This document shows, piece after piece, positions 16,978-25,695 of a DNA stretch of 52,072 bases. Numbering within the stretch: the first letter of the stretch is position 1; the number at the start of each line of letters is the position of its first letter. Position numbers and translations under genes: made by a program. The stretch comes from JAKRSD01 sp964473995 (GTDB lineage: Bacteria; Bacteroidota; Bacteroidia; CAIKAF01), in assembly GCA_964473995.1 (NCBI GenBank), contig CAYYRB010000011.1, positions 1 to 52,072 of the forward strand, given 5' to 3'. Under the pieces are notes generated by a model. That model searched no databases and had not been told where the DNA came from. It saw only the letters and a program-made list of their open reading frames with translations.

Positions 16978-17804
16978 GTTTTTATCAGAACAAAATAAAT
17001 CATTAAAACCGGAGCGCTGATGAGGAATGAATCAAAACGGTCCAAAAAACCGCCGTGACCGGGCAAAAAGTTCCCTGAATTTTTTACATGCAAAGTGCGC
17101 TTCAGTTTCGACTCGGACAAATCGCCCACCACAGCCAAGAAAGAAGCGCAGATCCAAATAACGGCGATATCGGACAGTCGGTTGGGATTAGAAAAAACCA
17201 AAATGGCTAATGCAATCAACCCCGAGCCTACGGCCCCTCCCAGAGTTCCTTCCCATGTTTTGCCGGGTGAAATCGTTTCGGCAAGTTTGTTCCTACCCAA
17301 AAATTTACCGAACAAGTAAGCAAATGAATCATTGGCCCAAACCAACACAATAAAACAAAGTACCGGAAAGAAGTCATACTCAGCCCCGGGAGCATGAATG
17401 CCACAAAAAAGAACAGCCACGAAAGGAAATGCCGAATAAGCAATTCCCAGCAGCATGATGCCCAACTCCTCAAAAGACCGCTGGGCATGAGAGAAGGTAG
17501 CCGAAAGAACGGAAATTAAAAAAGGGATGAGCAACCACAGCAGATAACGAAAATCAAAATAACCCAGGAGGGATAACGCAGTGGTGGCATAGAAGGCGGT
17601 TCCGGAAAGAATACCTAAAACAAAAAACGGACTCTTTTTTATGCCATAGAGCGAATAAAACTCATACAGCGAACCCAACATGAAAAAACCGAAAGCGAGG
17701 ATGAAGGAAATTTCGTGCAGCCAAACACAACCCAACGTGAACAAGGCAAAGAAAAAACCGGAGACCGCTCTGCGCCTCAGATTACTCCAATCTGTTTTTT
17801 TCAT
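16974..17804 (-). CDS. cdsA: Phosphatidate cytidylyltransferase
   Basis: Integral membrane enzyme that converts phosphatidic acid and CTP to CDP-diacylglycerol. Seen: about eight hydrophobic segments, the ISPGKTWEGTLGG motif and the C-terminal signature region SESKLKRTLHVKNSG with GHGGFLDRFDS. Three in-frame starts exist: TTG 17837, ATG 17816 and ATG 17804. A -7-like TATATTTA on the reverse strand at 17824-17831 would place the transcript start close to 17816, so ATG 17804 (MKKTDWSNLRRRA) is preferred. It is co-transcribed with psd and divergent from bshA. Confidence 0.92.
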   Translation of the reverse strand: MKKTDWSNLRRRAVSGFFFALFTLGCVWLHEISFILAFGFFMLGSLYEFYSLYGIKKSPFFVLGILSGTAFYATTALSLLGYFDFRYLLWLLIPFLISVLSATFSHAQRSFEELGIMLLGIAYSAFPFVAVLFCGIHAPGAEYDFFPVLCFIVLVWANDSFAYLFGKFLGRNKLAETISPGKTWEGTLGGAVGSGLIALAILVFSNPNRLSDIAVIWICASFLAVVGDLSESKLKRTLHVKNSGNFLPGHGGFLDRFDSFLISAPVLMIYFVLIKT

Positions 17805-17885
17805 TATCGGGTCCATTCGGACGTAAATATATTGCAATTATCCCCTTCCTCCGAAAAAACATCCGGCACGGGGTGGAACAATATC

Positions 17886-17915
17886 TTGCCAGGCCCGTTT
17901 AAATTGCCAATTTTG
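17886..17915 (+). promoter_or_regulatory. Promoter of bshA, adjoining the start codon
   Basis: TTG at 17886-17888, a 19-base spacer and CAATTTTG at 17908-17915 (7 of 8 to TAnnTTTG). Only four bases separate the box from the GTG start, so the mRNA may begin at or next to the start codon. Confidence 0.45.
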
Positions 17916-17919
17916 ACGC

Positions 17920-19059
17920 GTGAAAATAGGCATCGTATTATATCCCACTTTCGGCGGAAGCGGCGTGGTTGCCACAGAGCTCGGTTTGGAGTTGGCCTCA
18001 AGAGGACATCATGTTCATTTTATTTCCTATAACCAACCGGCACGGATTACTTTTTTCAATCAGAACGTTACTTTCCACGAAGTCATCGTTCCCGATTATC
18101 CCTTGTTTGAATTTGCCCCCTATGAGACAGCCCTCACCGGTAAAATCGTGGATGTGGCTCTTTTTGAAGATCTGGACGTGCTGCATGCCCATTATGCCAT
18201 TCCGCATGCCACCTGTGCCTACCTCGCCAAACAAATTTTGGCACAAAAAGGAAAACACCTCCCATTCATCACCACCTTGCACGGAACAGACATAACGTTG
18301 GTGGGCAAGGAACCCTCCTACCTTCCCTCGGTTACGTTTGCCATAGAAAATTCAGATGCCGTAACCGCAGTTTCCCAAAGTTTAAAGGAACTTACCCAAA
18401 AAGATTTCGGGATCAAAAATCCCATTCACGTCATCCACAATTTCATCAATCCGGAATTGTTCCACTACTCGTCCGAAAAATGCATACGGCCTTACACGGC
18501 ACCCAACGGGGAAAAAATCATCATGCACATTTCCAATTTCAGGCCGGTGAAACGGATTCCCGATGTGATTCATGCTTTCGCAGGCATACGGGCTCAAATG
18601 CCCGTGAAATTGGTGATGGTAGGTGACGGGCCTGAAAGGACACTGGCCGAACGGATGGTAAGGGATTTGGGACTCGCGGCAGATGTGCACTTTTACGGAA
18701 AGATAAAGCATACCTCGGATATACTTCCCTGCTCCGACCTTTTCATTTTACCCTCCGAATCGGAAAGTTTCGGATTGTCCGGTTTAGAAGCGCTCGCATC
18801 GGGAGTACCCGTGATTTCAACCAATACGGGAGGAACGCCCGAAGTGCAGATCCACGGAGAAACCGGTTATCTGGTCAGTCCGGGTGATGTGGATTCAATG
18901 ATTCGTCATGGATTGGAATTACTGGGCGATGAAAACACCTTGCGGCGTTTTAAAGAAAATGCATTAGAAAGAGCGCAGGACTTCACCGCAAAAAAAATCA
19001 TTCCTTTATACGAAGCGCTTTATAAAACGGTGTTGGAAAAATCATCAGAGGCTCACTGA
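17920..19059 (+). CDS. bshA: N-acetyl-alpha-D-glucosaminyl L-malate synthase
   Basis: GT4-fold glycosyltransferase, 379 residues, that joins UDP-GlcNAc and L-malate in the first step of bacillithiol synthesis. Seen: the BshA-type N-terminus MKIGIVLYPTFGGSGVVATE, the malate-site region HAHYAIPHATCAYLAKQ, FITTLHGTDITLVG, and the sugar-nucleotide site SESFGLSGLEALASGVPVIS. Start codon is GTG. bshB and bshC are not in the window. Bacillithiol is a thiol buffer that would suit the arsenic genes further along, but there is no physical link. Confidence 0.95.
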   Translation: MKIGIVLYPTFGGSGVVATELGLELASRGHHVHFISYNQPARITFFNQNVTFHEVIVPDYPLFEFAPYETALTGKIVDVALFEDLDVLHAHYAIPHATCAYLAKQILAQKGKHLPFITTLHGTDITLVGKEPSYLPSVTFAIENSDAVTAVSQSLKELTQKDFGIKNPIHVIHNFINPELFHYSSEKCIRPYTAPNGEKIIMHISNFRPVKRIPDVIHAFAGIRAQMPVKLVMVGDGPERTLAERMVRDLGLAADVHFYGKIKHTSDILPCSDLFILPSESESFGLSGLEALASGVPVISTNTGGTPEVQIHGETGYLVSPGDVDSMIRHGLELLGDENTLRRFKENALERAQDFTAKKIIPLYEALYKTVLEKSSEAH

Positions 19060-19078
19060 TCATCCACCGGAAGTGACA

Positions 19079-19726
19079 TCAGATCTTTCCTGATTCAATG
19101 AGCAAAACAATTTCTTCGATGTAGCGATCTTCCGTGGACTGTTCCGGATCAAAATCCCTTTCCAAATCATACCCGAATATTCCGGCCAGGCCATCATAAA
19201 ACCAAGCGGTGAAACGACCTCTTAAATCATCCACCAGACGATAGGCAGTCCGGCCTGTCTCACGGTCTATAAGTTTGAGTAAAATACGGCCTTCGGTAAA
19301 ATTGAGCTGCCTGATTTCCTTTCCGAATTCGCGTTCCAGTTCTTTTTCCGCTTGCTTCATGTACCTTTTTCTTTCCGGCCGACTCATGTGCACCAACGCC
19401 TTATCAAATTGCTGAAGACGTTCTCCCGCCTTATGGGCGTAAGGATATACTTTCTTAATGGCTTTAACCAGACGAACATATTTTCGCTGTTGCTTTCCGG
19501 AATAGAGCAAACGACCGGAAATAATTTCCACCGTGAGCAAATCAAATACGGGTGCGTAGTCCGAATCTCCGATTCCCACGTCCTCCGATGGTTTCGACTT
19601 ATCAGACAAACTCATTTTGCGCAGCGCTCTCTTATAAATAAGGGAGTCCCGGCTTTCGCTTTTCCCTGTTTGTGCGTGTAAAACGGTACTGATGAAAACA
19701 CATCCGAGGCAGATCAGTTTACGCAT
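19079..19726 (-). CDS. DUF4294 domain protein, exported
   Basis: 215 residues from the ATG at 19726; the open frame runs upstream without further support. Seen: a signal peptide (MRKLICLGCVFISTVLHAQ) and the DUF4294 core with YVRLVKAIKKVYPYAHKAG, ERKRYMKQAEKELEREFGK, and RETGRTAYRLVDDLRG. Family function is unknown; its members are Bacteroidota proteins of the envelope. It converges on bshA with 19 bp between stops. Confidence 0.85.
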   Translation of the reverse strand: MRKLICLGCVFISTVLHAQTGKSESRDSLIYKRALRKMSLSDKSKPSEDVGIGDSDYAPVFDLLTVEIISGRLLYSGKQQRKYVRLVKAIKKVYPYAHKAGERLQQFDKALVHMSRPERKRYMKQAEKELEREFGKEIRQLNFTEGRILLKLIDRETGRTAYRLVDDLRGRFTAWFYDGLAGIFGYDLERDFDPEQSTEDRYIEEIVLLIESGKI

Positions 19727-19791
19727 GGTAATTTCTTTAAATAAACCAAATCCAAAATCATACCAAGGATACAAGCATACCCTAAAAACAA

Positions 19792-19822
19792 AAAACCGCC
19801 CCGTAAATAGCGGAGCGGTTTT
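19792..19822 (-). terminator. Hairpin terminator after the lipoprotein gene
   Basis: Arms 19792-19803 and 19811-19822 pair over 12 positions with one C/A mismatch, loop TAAATAG. Runs of A on the left and T/A on the right make it usable in both directions. It lies between the lipoprotein stop and the DUF4294 start. Confidence 0.75.
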
Positions 19823-19842
19823 AAAATGAGACGAATACGTTT

Positions 19843-20313
19843 TTACTGCTTGGTGGCAGTTAAAACACAAGCATCTGAATCACCCGCAACAGAAAGTGTA
19901 TAGTTCACGGTAAGAATGTTACCTGACAAGGTTCCTGAACCGGTCACGGCAACACCTTGAACGGTTTGGTTGGTGATGGTAATTGTATTCTGGTTAACCT
20001 CTGCAGAAATTACAAAGCCGGTTCCCGCATCGTAAACATTACCCAACAATACGGTATATTCATTGGCTGAAGCCGTAATTGATAATGTGTAGCTGTCGTT
20101 ACCGCTGGTACATGTTTCAACACCGCTGTATGAGCCTACAAACTTGGAAACGGTTCCCGTAGGATCGCAGGCTTCAGGATCAGATTCGGTAGCCAAAGCA
20201 TCAAAATTATCGTCAGCCTCTACGGTGCAGCCTTTTTTACCACATCCGGTGTAGGCGAAAGAACCCAGCATCAATGCTGCGATTAAAAATAAGTTTACTC
20301 TGTTTTTCTTCAT
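19843..20313 (-). CDS. Uncharacterised small lipoprotein
   Basis: 156 residues from the ATG at 20313. Signal peptide with lipobox YTGC (Cys24). The mature part is acidic near the N-terminus (EADDNFDALATESDPEACD), then a Thr/Ser/Val-rich domain with alternating beta-strand pattern (YTLSITASANEYTVLLGN, TITITNQTV). Cysteines at several positions could pair. I know no function; beta-barrel or lipocalin-like lipoproteins of this look are common in the phylum. Confidence 0.75.
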   Translation of the reverse strand: MKKNRVNLFLIAALMLGSFAYTGCGKKGCTVEADDNFDALATESDPEACDPTGTVSKFVGSYSGVETCTSGNDSYTLSITASANEYTVLLGNVYDAGTGFVISAEVNQNTITITNQTVQGVAVTGSGTLSGNILTVNYTLSVAGDSDACVLTATKQ

Positions 20314-20332
20314 AATCTTTAAATTTAGAGCA

Positions 20333-20340
20333 CAAATGTA
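20333..20340 (-). promoter_or_regulatory. -7 box TACATTTG for the lipoprotein gene
   Basis: Reverse-strand exact match to TAnnTTTG, 19 bases upstream of the start. Confidence 0.5.
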
Positions 20341-20417
20341 CCATTTATTACGATTAAATACTAGAAAAGTGATTGATAAAATAAACCGTCTGGAATAAAA
20401 CACAACCATTTTACTTG

Positions 20418-20425
20418 TATTTTTG
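20418..20425 (+). promoter_or_regulatory. -7 box TATTTTTG for the fasciclin gene
   Basis: Exact match to TAnnTTTG, 22 bases upstream of the start, in the divergent spacer shared with the lipoprotein gene. Confidence 0.55.
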
Positions 20426-20447
20426 TCGTACAAAAAATTAATTTAAA

Positions 20448-21245
20448 ATGAAAAACGTACAATTTTTAAGTGTTGCATTTGCTGCTGCCATGTTGGTTTC
20501 ATGCGGAGGAGGAGCCGACAAAGAAGCCGAACGTAAGAAAAGAGAGGCCGATTCTTTGGCCAAGGTAGAACAGGCACGAAAAGACTCTCTGGATGCCGCC
20601 ATGGCAAGCCAGACCGTAAATGTGTACGAAACCGCGAAGGCCAATCCGGATTTTTCCACCTTGGTTAGTCTTTTGGATCAGGCGGGTTTAGCCGAAACCC
20701 TGCAGGACGAAACGGTTAATTTCACTGTATTTGCGCCTACAAATGCGGCTTTTGACAAGCTGGATACAAAAACCTTAGCTGATTTAAAAGATCCCAAAAA
20801 TGCCGAAAAACTGAAGGATATTCTCCTCTACCATGTGGTTCGCGGCAAATTAATGGCTTCCGATGTAGCCGGTTCCGGAGAACTTCAGGCCATGGATGAT
20901 AAAGTAATCGTGGTTAAAACAGGTGAATCCGGAACCGTGATGGTATCCAATGCATCCGTGACCACTGCTGACGTGGACGCTACCAACGGAGTTATCCATA
21001 TCGTGGATGCCGTGATGACACCTCCAGCTAAAAAAGGAACCGCCAAACCCAAAAAGCCGGAAACTGCCCCCGCTCCTGCCCCCACACCGGAAGTAAAAAA
21101 ACCGGAAACACCTGCTGATAAAGCGGCTGATAAAATGAGCGGAAACCGCACCAATACCGTTGAAGATAAAGCAAAAAATAAAATGGGCGGCGAACGCGAC
21201 AATCAATCACAACAGAAAGCTGCCGATAAAATGAAACGGAACTAA
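20448..21245 (+). CDS. Fasciclin (FAS1) domain lipoprotein
   Basis: 265 residues. Lipobox LVSC with Cys19, then a charged helical stretch (EAERKKREADSLAKVEQARK), a single FAS1 domain at about 58-192 (TVFAPTNAAFDKL, ILLYHVVRGKLMASDV, NGVIHIVDAVMTPP) and a tail of about 70 residues. The tail is first Lys/Pro-rich and then has imperfect repeats of the form DKAADKM / DKAKNKM / QKAADKM. FAS1 domains mediate adhesion or cell-surface contacts. Transcribed alone, with a strong terminator downstream. Confidence 0.92.
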   Translation: MKNVQFLSVAFAAAMLVSCGGGADKEAERKKREADSLAKVEQARKDSLDAAMASQTVNVYETAKANPDFSTLVSLLDQAGLAETLQDETVNFTVFAPTNAAFDKLDTKTLADLKDPKNAEKLKDILLYHVVRGKLMASDVAGSGELQAMDDKVIVVKTGESGTVMVSNASVTTADVDATNGVIHIVDAVMTPPAKKGTAKPKKPETAPAPAPTPEVKKPETPADKAADKMSGNRTNTVEDKAKNKMGGERDNQSQQKAADKMKRN

Positions 21246-21268
21246 TCCACATTTTAAATTTCATTATT

Positions 21269-21299
21269 AAAAGAGACTGTCCTATGGACAGTCTCTTTT
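21269..21299 (+). terminator. Rho-independent terminator after the fasciclin gene
   Basis: Perfect 14-bp stem (21269-21282 with 21286-21299) around a TAT loop, followed by a run of T. Confidence 0.92.
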
Positions 21300-21380
21300 T
21301 TTTGATGTATTTGTTTCAATTCGGTGGAAAGCCGTTTCCCGATTCCCGTGTAATTTTTAGTTTCTCTACAACGCGGATCG

Positions 21381-21413
21381 TTGCAAAATGGCAGCAACAT
21401 TAGTTTATCTTTA
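21381..21413 (+). promoter_or_regulatory. Likely promoter of truA
   Basis: TTG at 21381-21383, a 22-base spacer and TATCTTTA at 21406-21413 (7 of 8 to TAnnTTTG), 17 bases before the GTG start. Between the fasciclin terminator and this promoter (about 80 bp) I see nothing else. Confidence 0.45.
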
Positions 21414-21430
21414 CACTTCAATTCGCAACC

Positions 21431-22180
21431 GTGCGCTATTTCATCGAATTATCTTATCTGGGTACTGCTTATTGCGGGTGGCAAAACCAACCCAACGGCA
21501 TATCCGTGCAGGCTTCATTGGAAAAATCGCTGTTCACCCTGCTCCGCCGGGAAATACCCGTTACAGGACAGGGCCGCACCGATGCGGGCGTGCATGCCCT
21601 GAAAACCTTTGCCCACATAGATGTAAACGAGCTTCCGTTTGATGAGAAAATCTGGGCTTACAAATGGAATGCGCTGCTCCCTGCAGACATCAGCGTGCAT
21701 AAAATCATGCGCGTCAAGGACGATGCACATGCGCGTTTTTCCGCACGAAGAAGATTCTACCGTTACCGCATTTGCACCAAAAAAAATCCGTTTGAAAACG
21801 GACGTGCCTGGATGCTTTACAGGAAACTGGAGACCGCAGACATGCTAAAGGCCGCAGCATACCTCAAAGGAACCCACGACTTCACCTCCTTTTCCAGCGC
21901 CCGTTCCGACACGGAAAATCGCATATGCACCGTAGATAAAATAAGCATCCATGAGCAGGATGGGATTTTAATGATGGACATTTCAGCCGACCGATTCGTG
22001 ATGAATATGGTACGCACCATCATGGGCACACTCGCTGAGGTAGGTCTGGGAAAACGACAAGCTGAAAGCATACCCGCTATACTTACTGCAAAAAACAGGG
22101 AATCTGCGGGAGAAAATGCCCCGCCTCAAGGATTGTTTCTGACCGATGTGGAATACCCGTCCGATATTTTCCTGCTTTGA
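21431..22180 (+). CDS. truA: tRNA pseudouridine(38-40) synthase
   Basis: Forms pseudouridine in the anticodon arm of tRNA at positions 38-40. Seen: the family start MRYFIELSYLGTAYCGWQNQ, the catalytic aspartate Asp51 in GQGRTDAGVHAL, and RRRFYRYRI. The C-terminal region has DFTSFSSARSDTENRICTV and FVMNMVRTIMGTL. Length 249 is normal. GTG start. The ABC exporter follows after 24 bp but has its own -7 box. Confidence 0.95.
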   Translation: MRYFIELSYLGTAYCGWQNQPNGISVQASLEKSLFTLLRREIPVTGQGRTDAGVHALKTFAHIDVNELPFDEKIWAYKWNALLPADISVHKIMRVKDDAHARFSARRRFYRYRICTKKNPFENGRAWMLYRKLETADMLKAAAYLKGTHDFTSFSSARSDTENRICTVDKISIHEQDGILMMDISADRFVMNMVRTIMGTLAEVGLGKRQAESIPAILTAKNRESAGENAPPQGLFLTDVEYPSDIFLL

Positions 22181-22186
22181 AAAGGG

Positions 22187-22194
22187 TACCTTTG
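22187..22194 (+). promoter_or_regulatory. -7 box TACCTTTG before the ABC exporter
   Basis: Exact match to TAnnTTTG, 10 bases before the start codon and just after the truA stop, so the exporter can be transcribed apart from truA. Confidence 0.5.
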
Positions 22195-22204
22195 CGGCTG
22201 ATTT

Positions 22205-23962
22205 ATGAGTAATCACACACCAGAAAAACGATTTCCCATCGCTCGCAAGTTAGCCGCCTTCCTTAAGCCGCATAAGGCTTTGTTTAGTTATGCGCTGGCA
22301 TCTGTTTTACTCATCTCGGTTATTTCTCCCATACGTCCTTACCTGATTCAATATACGTTTGACCACTACATTCTGGAAGGAAATTTCTCGATGCTGCAAA
22401 GCATGACCATGCTCTTGGTTGCACTGCTCGTGGCGGAAACCGTAATTCAATTCGGCGTATCCTATCTGAGCAACCGGCTCGGACAATCCGTCATTTTAGA
22501 TATCCGAAAAACCCTCTTCGAAAAGTTGGCAGGGTTTAAATTGAAGTATTTTGACAACACTCCCGTAGGCACTTTAGTTACCAGAGTCATCAGCGATATT
22601 GAAACCATTTCGAGTGTCTTTTCAGAGGGTTTTCTTCAAATCTTGGGTGATTTACTGAAAATCCTATTTGCCATCGGGTTTATGCTCTGGATAGACCCGA
22701 AACTTACGTTTATCACGCTGATACCCGTGCCGCTTCTTGTGTTGGCCACCAACATGTTTAAAAACGGTATCAAAAAATCTTTTAAAGAGGTACGCAATAA
22801 AGTAGCTGAATTGAATGCCTTCCTTCAGGAGCATATTTCAGGAATGGCTATCGTTCAAATTTTCAACCGGGAAGTTGGAGAATTTAAAAAATTCAAGGAA
22901 ATCAATGCCGAACACCGCAAAGCCCATATCCGATCAATCTGGTACTATTCCGTTTTTTTTCCGATCGTAGAGATCATCACGGCATTCTCCATCGGCTTAG
23001 CCTTATGGTACGGAGCCTCCGAAATTTTGAGGAATGTTTCAGCCAGCGCATCTCCCGGTAAAATCATTTCATTCATTCTGTACATTTACATGCTGTACAG
23101 ACCGATGAGGCAACTCGCTGATCGATTCAATACCATGCAGATGGGCGTAGTGGCCGCAGAGCGAATTTTCTCGCTGCTGGAAACCGATCAGGCCATTGCA
23201 GATGAAGGCAAGGAACAACTGAAAGACCTGAAAGGGGAAATCGAGTTTAACCACCTTTGGTTTTCCTACACCGGAGATGAGTATGTACTGAAAGACATTA
23301 CGTTGCATATAGCCGAAGGAGAAAAAGTAGCGCTTGTGGGAGCAACAGGTTCGGGTAAAACCTCTCTCATCAACGTGCTCAGCCGTTCGTATGAATTCAA
23401 CGACGGGGATATCCGTGTTGACGGCCATTCCATCAGGGACATCAGCTTGGATAGCCTTACAAATCATATCAGCATCGTACTTCAGGATGTATTTCTTTTT
23501 TCGGGAAGTATCCTGGACAATATCGGGCTACGGGATGAGACTATTTCTCGGGAGGATGTGGAGAATGCCTCAAAATTTATCGGCACCCATGACTTTATCA
23601 GCCGACTGCCCGGCGGGTATGACTTCGACGTTAAGGAACGCGGAAATATGCTTTCGGCGGGCCAAAGGCAACTGCTGGCATTTTTAAGGGCTTATGTGCA
23701 CAAACCAAAAATTCTCATTCTGGATGAAGCCACATCGTCCGTAGATACAGAATCGGAATTACTTATTCAAAGAGCCACCGATCTCATCACGCGCGGCCGT
23801 ACATCCATTATCATTGCTCATCGGTTGTCAACCATACGCCATGCAGATAAAATCGTCGTGTTAGAAAAAGGGCGCATCCTGGAAGTGGGTACCCATGATA
23901 AGCTGATGGCTGCACAAAGCCAATACAAACGACTGATGGAAAAACAGTTTGTCACCGTTTAA
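22205..23962 (+). CDS. ABC exporter, MsbA-like (fused membrane and ATPase domains)
   Basis: 585 residues: a six-helix membrane domain (about 25-310) followed by an ATPase domain. Seen: Walker A GATGSGKT (379-386), Q-loop VLQDVF (425-430), signature LSAGQ (483-487), Walker B ILILDEA (503-509) with Glu508, and the switch histidine in IIIAHRLST. It functions as a dimer in the inner membrane. Substrate cannot be read from sequence; lipid A-core, lipids or drugs are typical for the group. Confidence 0.93.
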   Translation: MSNHTPEKRFPIARKLAAFLKPHKALFSYALASVLLISVISPIRPYLIQYTFDHYILEGNFSMLQSMTMLLVALLVAETVIQFGVSYLSNRLGQSVILDIRKTLFEKLAGFKLKYFDNTPVGTLVTRVISDIETISSVFSEGFLQILGDLLKILFAIGFMLWIDPKLTFITLIPVPLLVLATNMFKNGIKKSFKEVRNKVAELNAFLQEHISGMAIVQIFNREVGEFKKFKEINAEHRKAHIRSIWYYSVFFPIVEIITAFSIGLALWYGASEILRNVSASASPGKIISFILYIYMLYRPMRQLADRFNTMQMGVVAAERIFSLLETDQAIADEGKEQLKDLKGEIEFNHLWFSYTGDEYVLKDITLHIAEGEKVALVGATGSGKTSLINVLSRSYEFNDGDIRVDGHSIRDISLDSLTNHISIVLQDVFLFSGSILDNIGLRDETISREDVENASKFIGTHDFISRLPGGYDFDVKERGNMLSAGQRQLLAFLRAYVHKPKILILDEATSSVDTESELLIQRATDLITRGRTSIIIAHRLSTIRHADKIVVLEKGRILEVGTHDKLMAAQSQYKRLMEKQFVTV

Positions 23963-24004
23963 CGTTTCTGCGAAGGCGGGACTTAACCGCCTAAAATCAT
24001 TTCA

Positions 24005-25600
24005 CTACTTTACTACAGTCAGGGTTCCTTTTTTCAGCATGGGATCCATTTCCTTACTGCTGATTCCCTGAGCTGTAAGTACCCAAAAATACACCCCGTC
24101 GGAAAGTTTGCTACCCAACGACGATATGCCTTCAAAACCGTTTTCGGAAGATTCCGTTTGAAATACTTTGTTGCCCCAGCGATTGAAAACCGCAAACAGA
24201 TAATTGTAACATTTGTCCTGCAACGGCAGGAAAACCAACTCATCATTCACGCCGTCTCCATTGGGCGTAATGATGTTGGGCAATTCAAAACCGGGTGTTT
24301 CCGTTACCTCTACGGTCAAGGTGGAATCAGACACACAACCCGCGGTGTCTGTAAGGGTAAGCGTTACCTGAAAAGTTCCCGTTTGTGTGTAGATATAGGT
24401 GAAAAGGGAATCGGAAGGAGGATCAAACACAACACCGTCGCCCATATCCCATGCTGCTGTCTGAATCGGATATAGCCCGTTCTCGGATGTATTTAAAAAT
24501 GAAACCTCTTCAAAACACAACATCTCATAGGTAAAGGAAGGGTGAGGTTTTTCAATCACCAAAAAAGACTGCGTCAGCGTATCCGCACAACCATGGTTGG
24601 TGGTAACCGTGAAGGTAACATCATAGTTTCCCGGTGAAGGAAAGGTATGTGTAGGATTCTCCAAGGATGATCCGGCCGGATTTCCCGTGAGTGTATCCGT
24701 ATAACCGAAATTCCATAACCACTCATCCTGAACACTGCCGAATGTATCATTGAGTTGGGTATCGTTTTGAAAACTCACCGGAGTTCCGTCGCAAATTTTC
24801 AAGGGCGAAAAATTGGCCTCCGGCTTATCGTAGATGATTACATCGGTGTAGGATGTATCTGATTCATTGTTGTCGGTATCAACCACTACGAAGGCATAGG
24901 TGCCTGCTGCGGAGCTTGGCACATTCGGAAAAACAAGCTGAGCTGTGCTTCCCAGCGATGTTGAAAAGCCCGGCATTTTATACCAGGAGTAAATTGAATT
25001 ACTTCCGTTCTGCTCGGAACCTGTAAGTATGAGCGTATCTCCCTCGCACAAAGGACCGTTATTATCGGCATCACTGATTACTCCGCAATCGGTGGTGCCG
25101 GCATTGGAGGCGCCTTCATTGCTTTGGGAAAAAATGATATTGCAGGGGTCGTTCGAAAAATTGGTGATAAGCAAAAGGTAATATTCACCGGATTGTGCAT
25201 TCGGAATATCCACCGTTTCCGTGGGTGCGGGTGAATAGGAACAGTCCACCGTATTGCCCGCGGTAAGCTGACCCGTACATACGTTGGACAAGTCAGAAAA
25301 AGGACCGTAACAGATGAAATCGATATCGTTGGTGGGTGTAGTTCCGTTATCCGTACCCACCATGAAAATTTGAATGAGGCCGGGTTGTTCCACCTGCATG
25401 AAATACCAAATGGGGTTAGGCTCACTCCCCAAACAGCCGTAATCAGGACCCGGTTGGGCATTCCCGCTATTTACCCCAGCCGGAAAATTATAGTCGGTTC
25501 CCGTACAGAATGGCAAGGGGTCGGAACAGGTATTTCCCGTTTGACAGAAAATGGATAAGGCATGTATTACGAAAGAAAAAATCAACAGAAATTTCTTCAT
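24005..25600 (-). CDS. Surface protein with PKD domains and gliding-type C-terminal sorting domain
   Basis: 531 residues from the ATG at 25600. Signal peptide (MKKFLLIFSFVIHALSIFCQ), then a Cys-rich N-terminal module (CSDPLPFCTGTDY, DYGCLGSEPNPIWYFMQVEQ), an Ig-like segment, and two PKD-type domains (around WLWNFGY and AAWDMGDGVV). The end is the gliding-motility-associated CHU_C domain (LPNIITPNGDGVNDELVF, FAVFNRWGNKVFQTES, SDGVYFWVL), which routes proteins through T9SS. It closely resembles the next gene in module order and wording, so the two are paralogues. A near-consensus -7 box TACTTTCG is at 25620-25627. PKD domains suggest adhesion; the ligand is unknown. Confidence 0.92.
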   Translation of the reverse strand: MKKFLLIFSFVIHALSIFCQTGNTCSDPLPFCTGTDYNFPAGVNSGNAQPGPDYGCLGSEPNPIWYFMQVEQPGLIQIFMVGTDNGTTPTNDIDFICYGPFSDLSNVCTGQLTAGNTVDCSYSPAPTETVDIPNAQSGEYYLLLITNFSNDPCNIIFSQSNEGASNAGTTDCGVISDADNNGPLCEGDTLILTGSEQNGSNSIYSWYKMPGFSTSLGSTAQLVFPNVPSSAAGTYAFVVVDTDNNESDTSYTDVIIYDKPEANFSPLKICDGTPVSFQNDTQLNDTFGSVQDEWLWNFGYTDTLTGNPAGSSLENPTHTFPSPGNYDVTFTVTTNHGCADTLTQSFLVIEKPHPSFTYEMLCFEEVSFLNTSENGLYPIQTAAWDMGDGVVFDPPSDSLFTYIYTQTGTFQVTLTLTDTAGCVSDSTLTVEVTETPGFELPNIITPNGDGVNDELVFLPLQDKCYNYLFAVFNRWGNKVFQTESSENGFEGISSLGSKLSDGVYFWVLTAQGISSKEMDPMLKKGTLTVVK

Positions 25601-25643
25601 CTTTTGATTTAGTTTTTTTCGAAAGTACACTTTTTTCCAAAAA

Positions 25644-25676
25644 AAATAGCCGTTCCTCATTTTAGAACGGCTATTT
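25644..25676 (-). terminator. Rho-independent terminator after the larger CHU_C gene
   Basis: Perfect 12-bp stem (25644-25655 with 25665-25676), nine-base loop, followed in the reverse direction by a run of T. It separates the two CHU_C genes. Confidence 0.9.
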
Positions 25677-25695
25677 AATAAGTTGTAAGTCAAAT

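Noticed and set aside
23974..23992. Terminator after the ABC exporter
   Set aside because: The 6-bp hairpin AGGCGG/CCGCCT is not followed by a T run on either strand.
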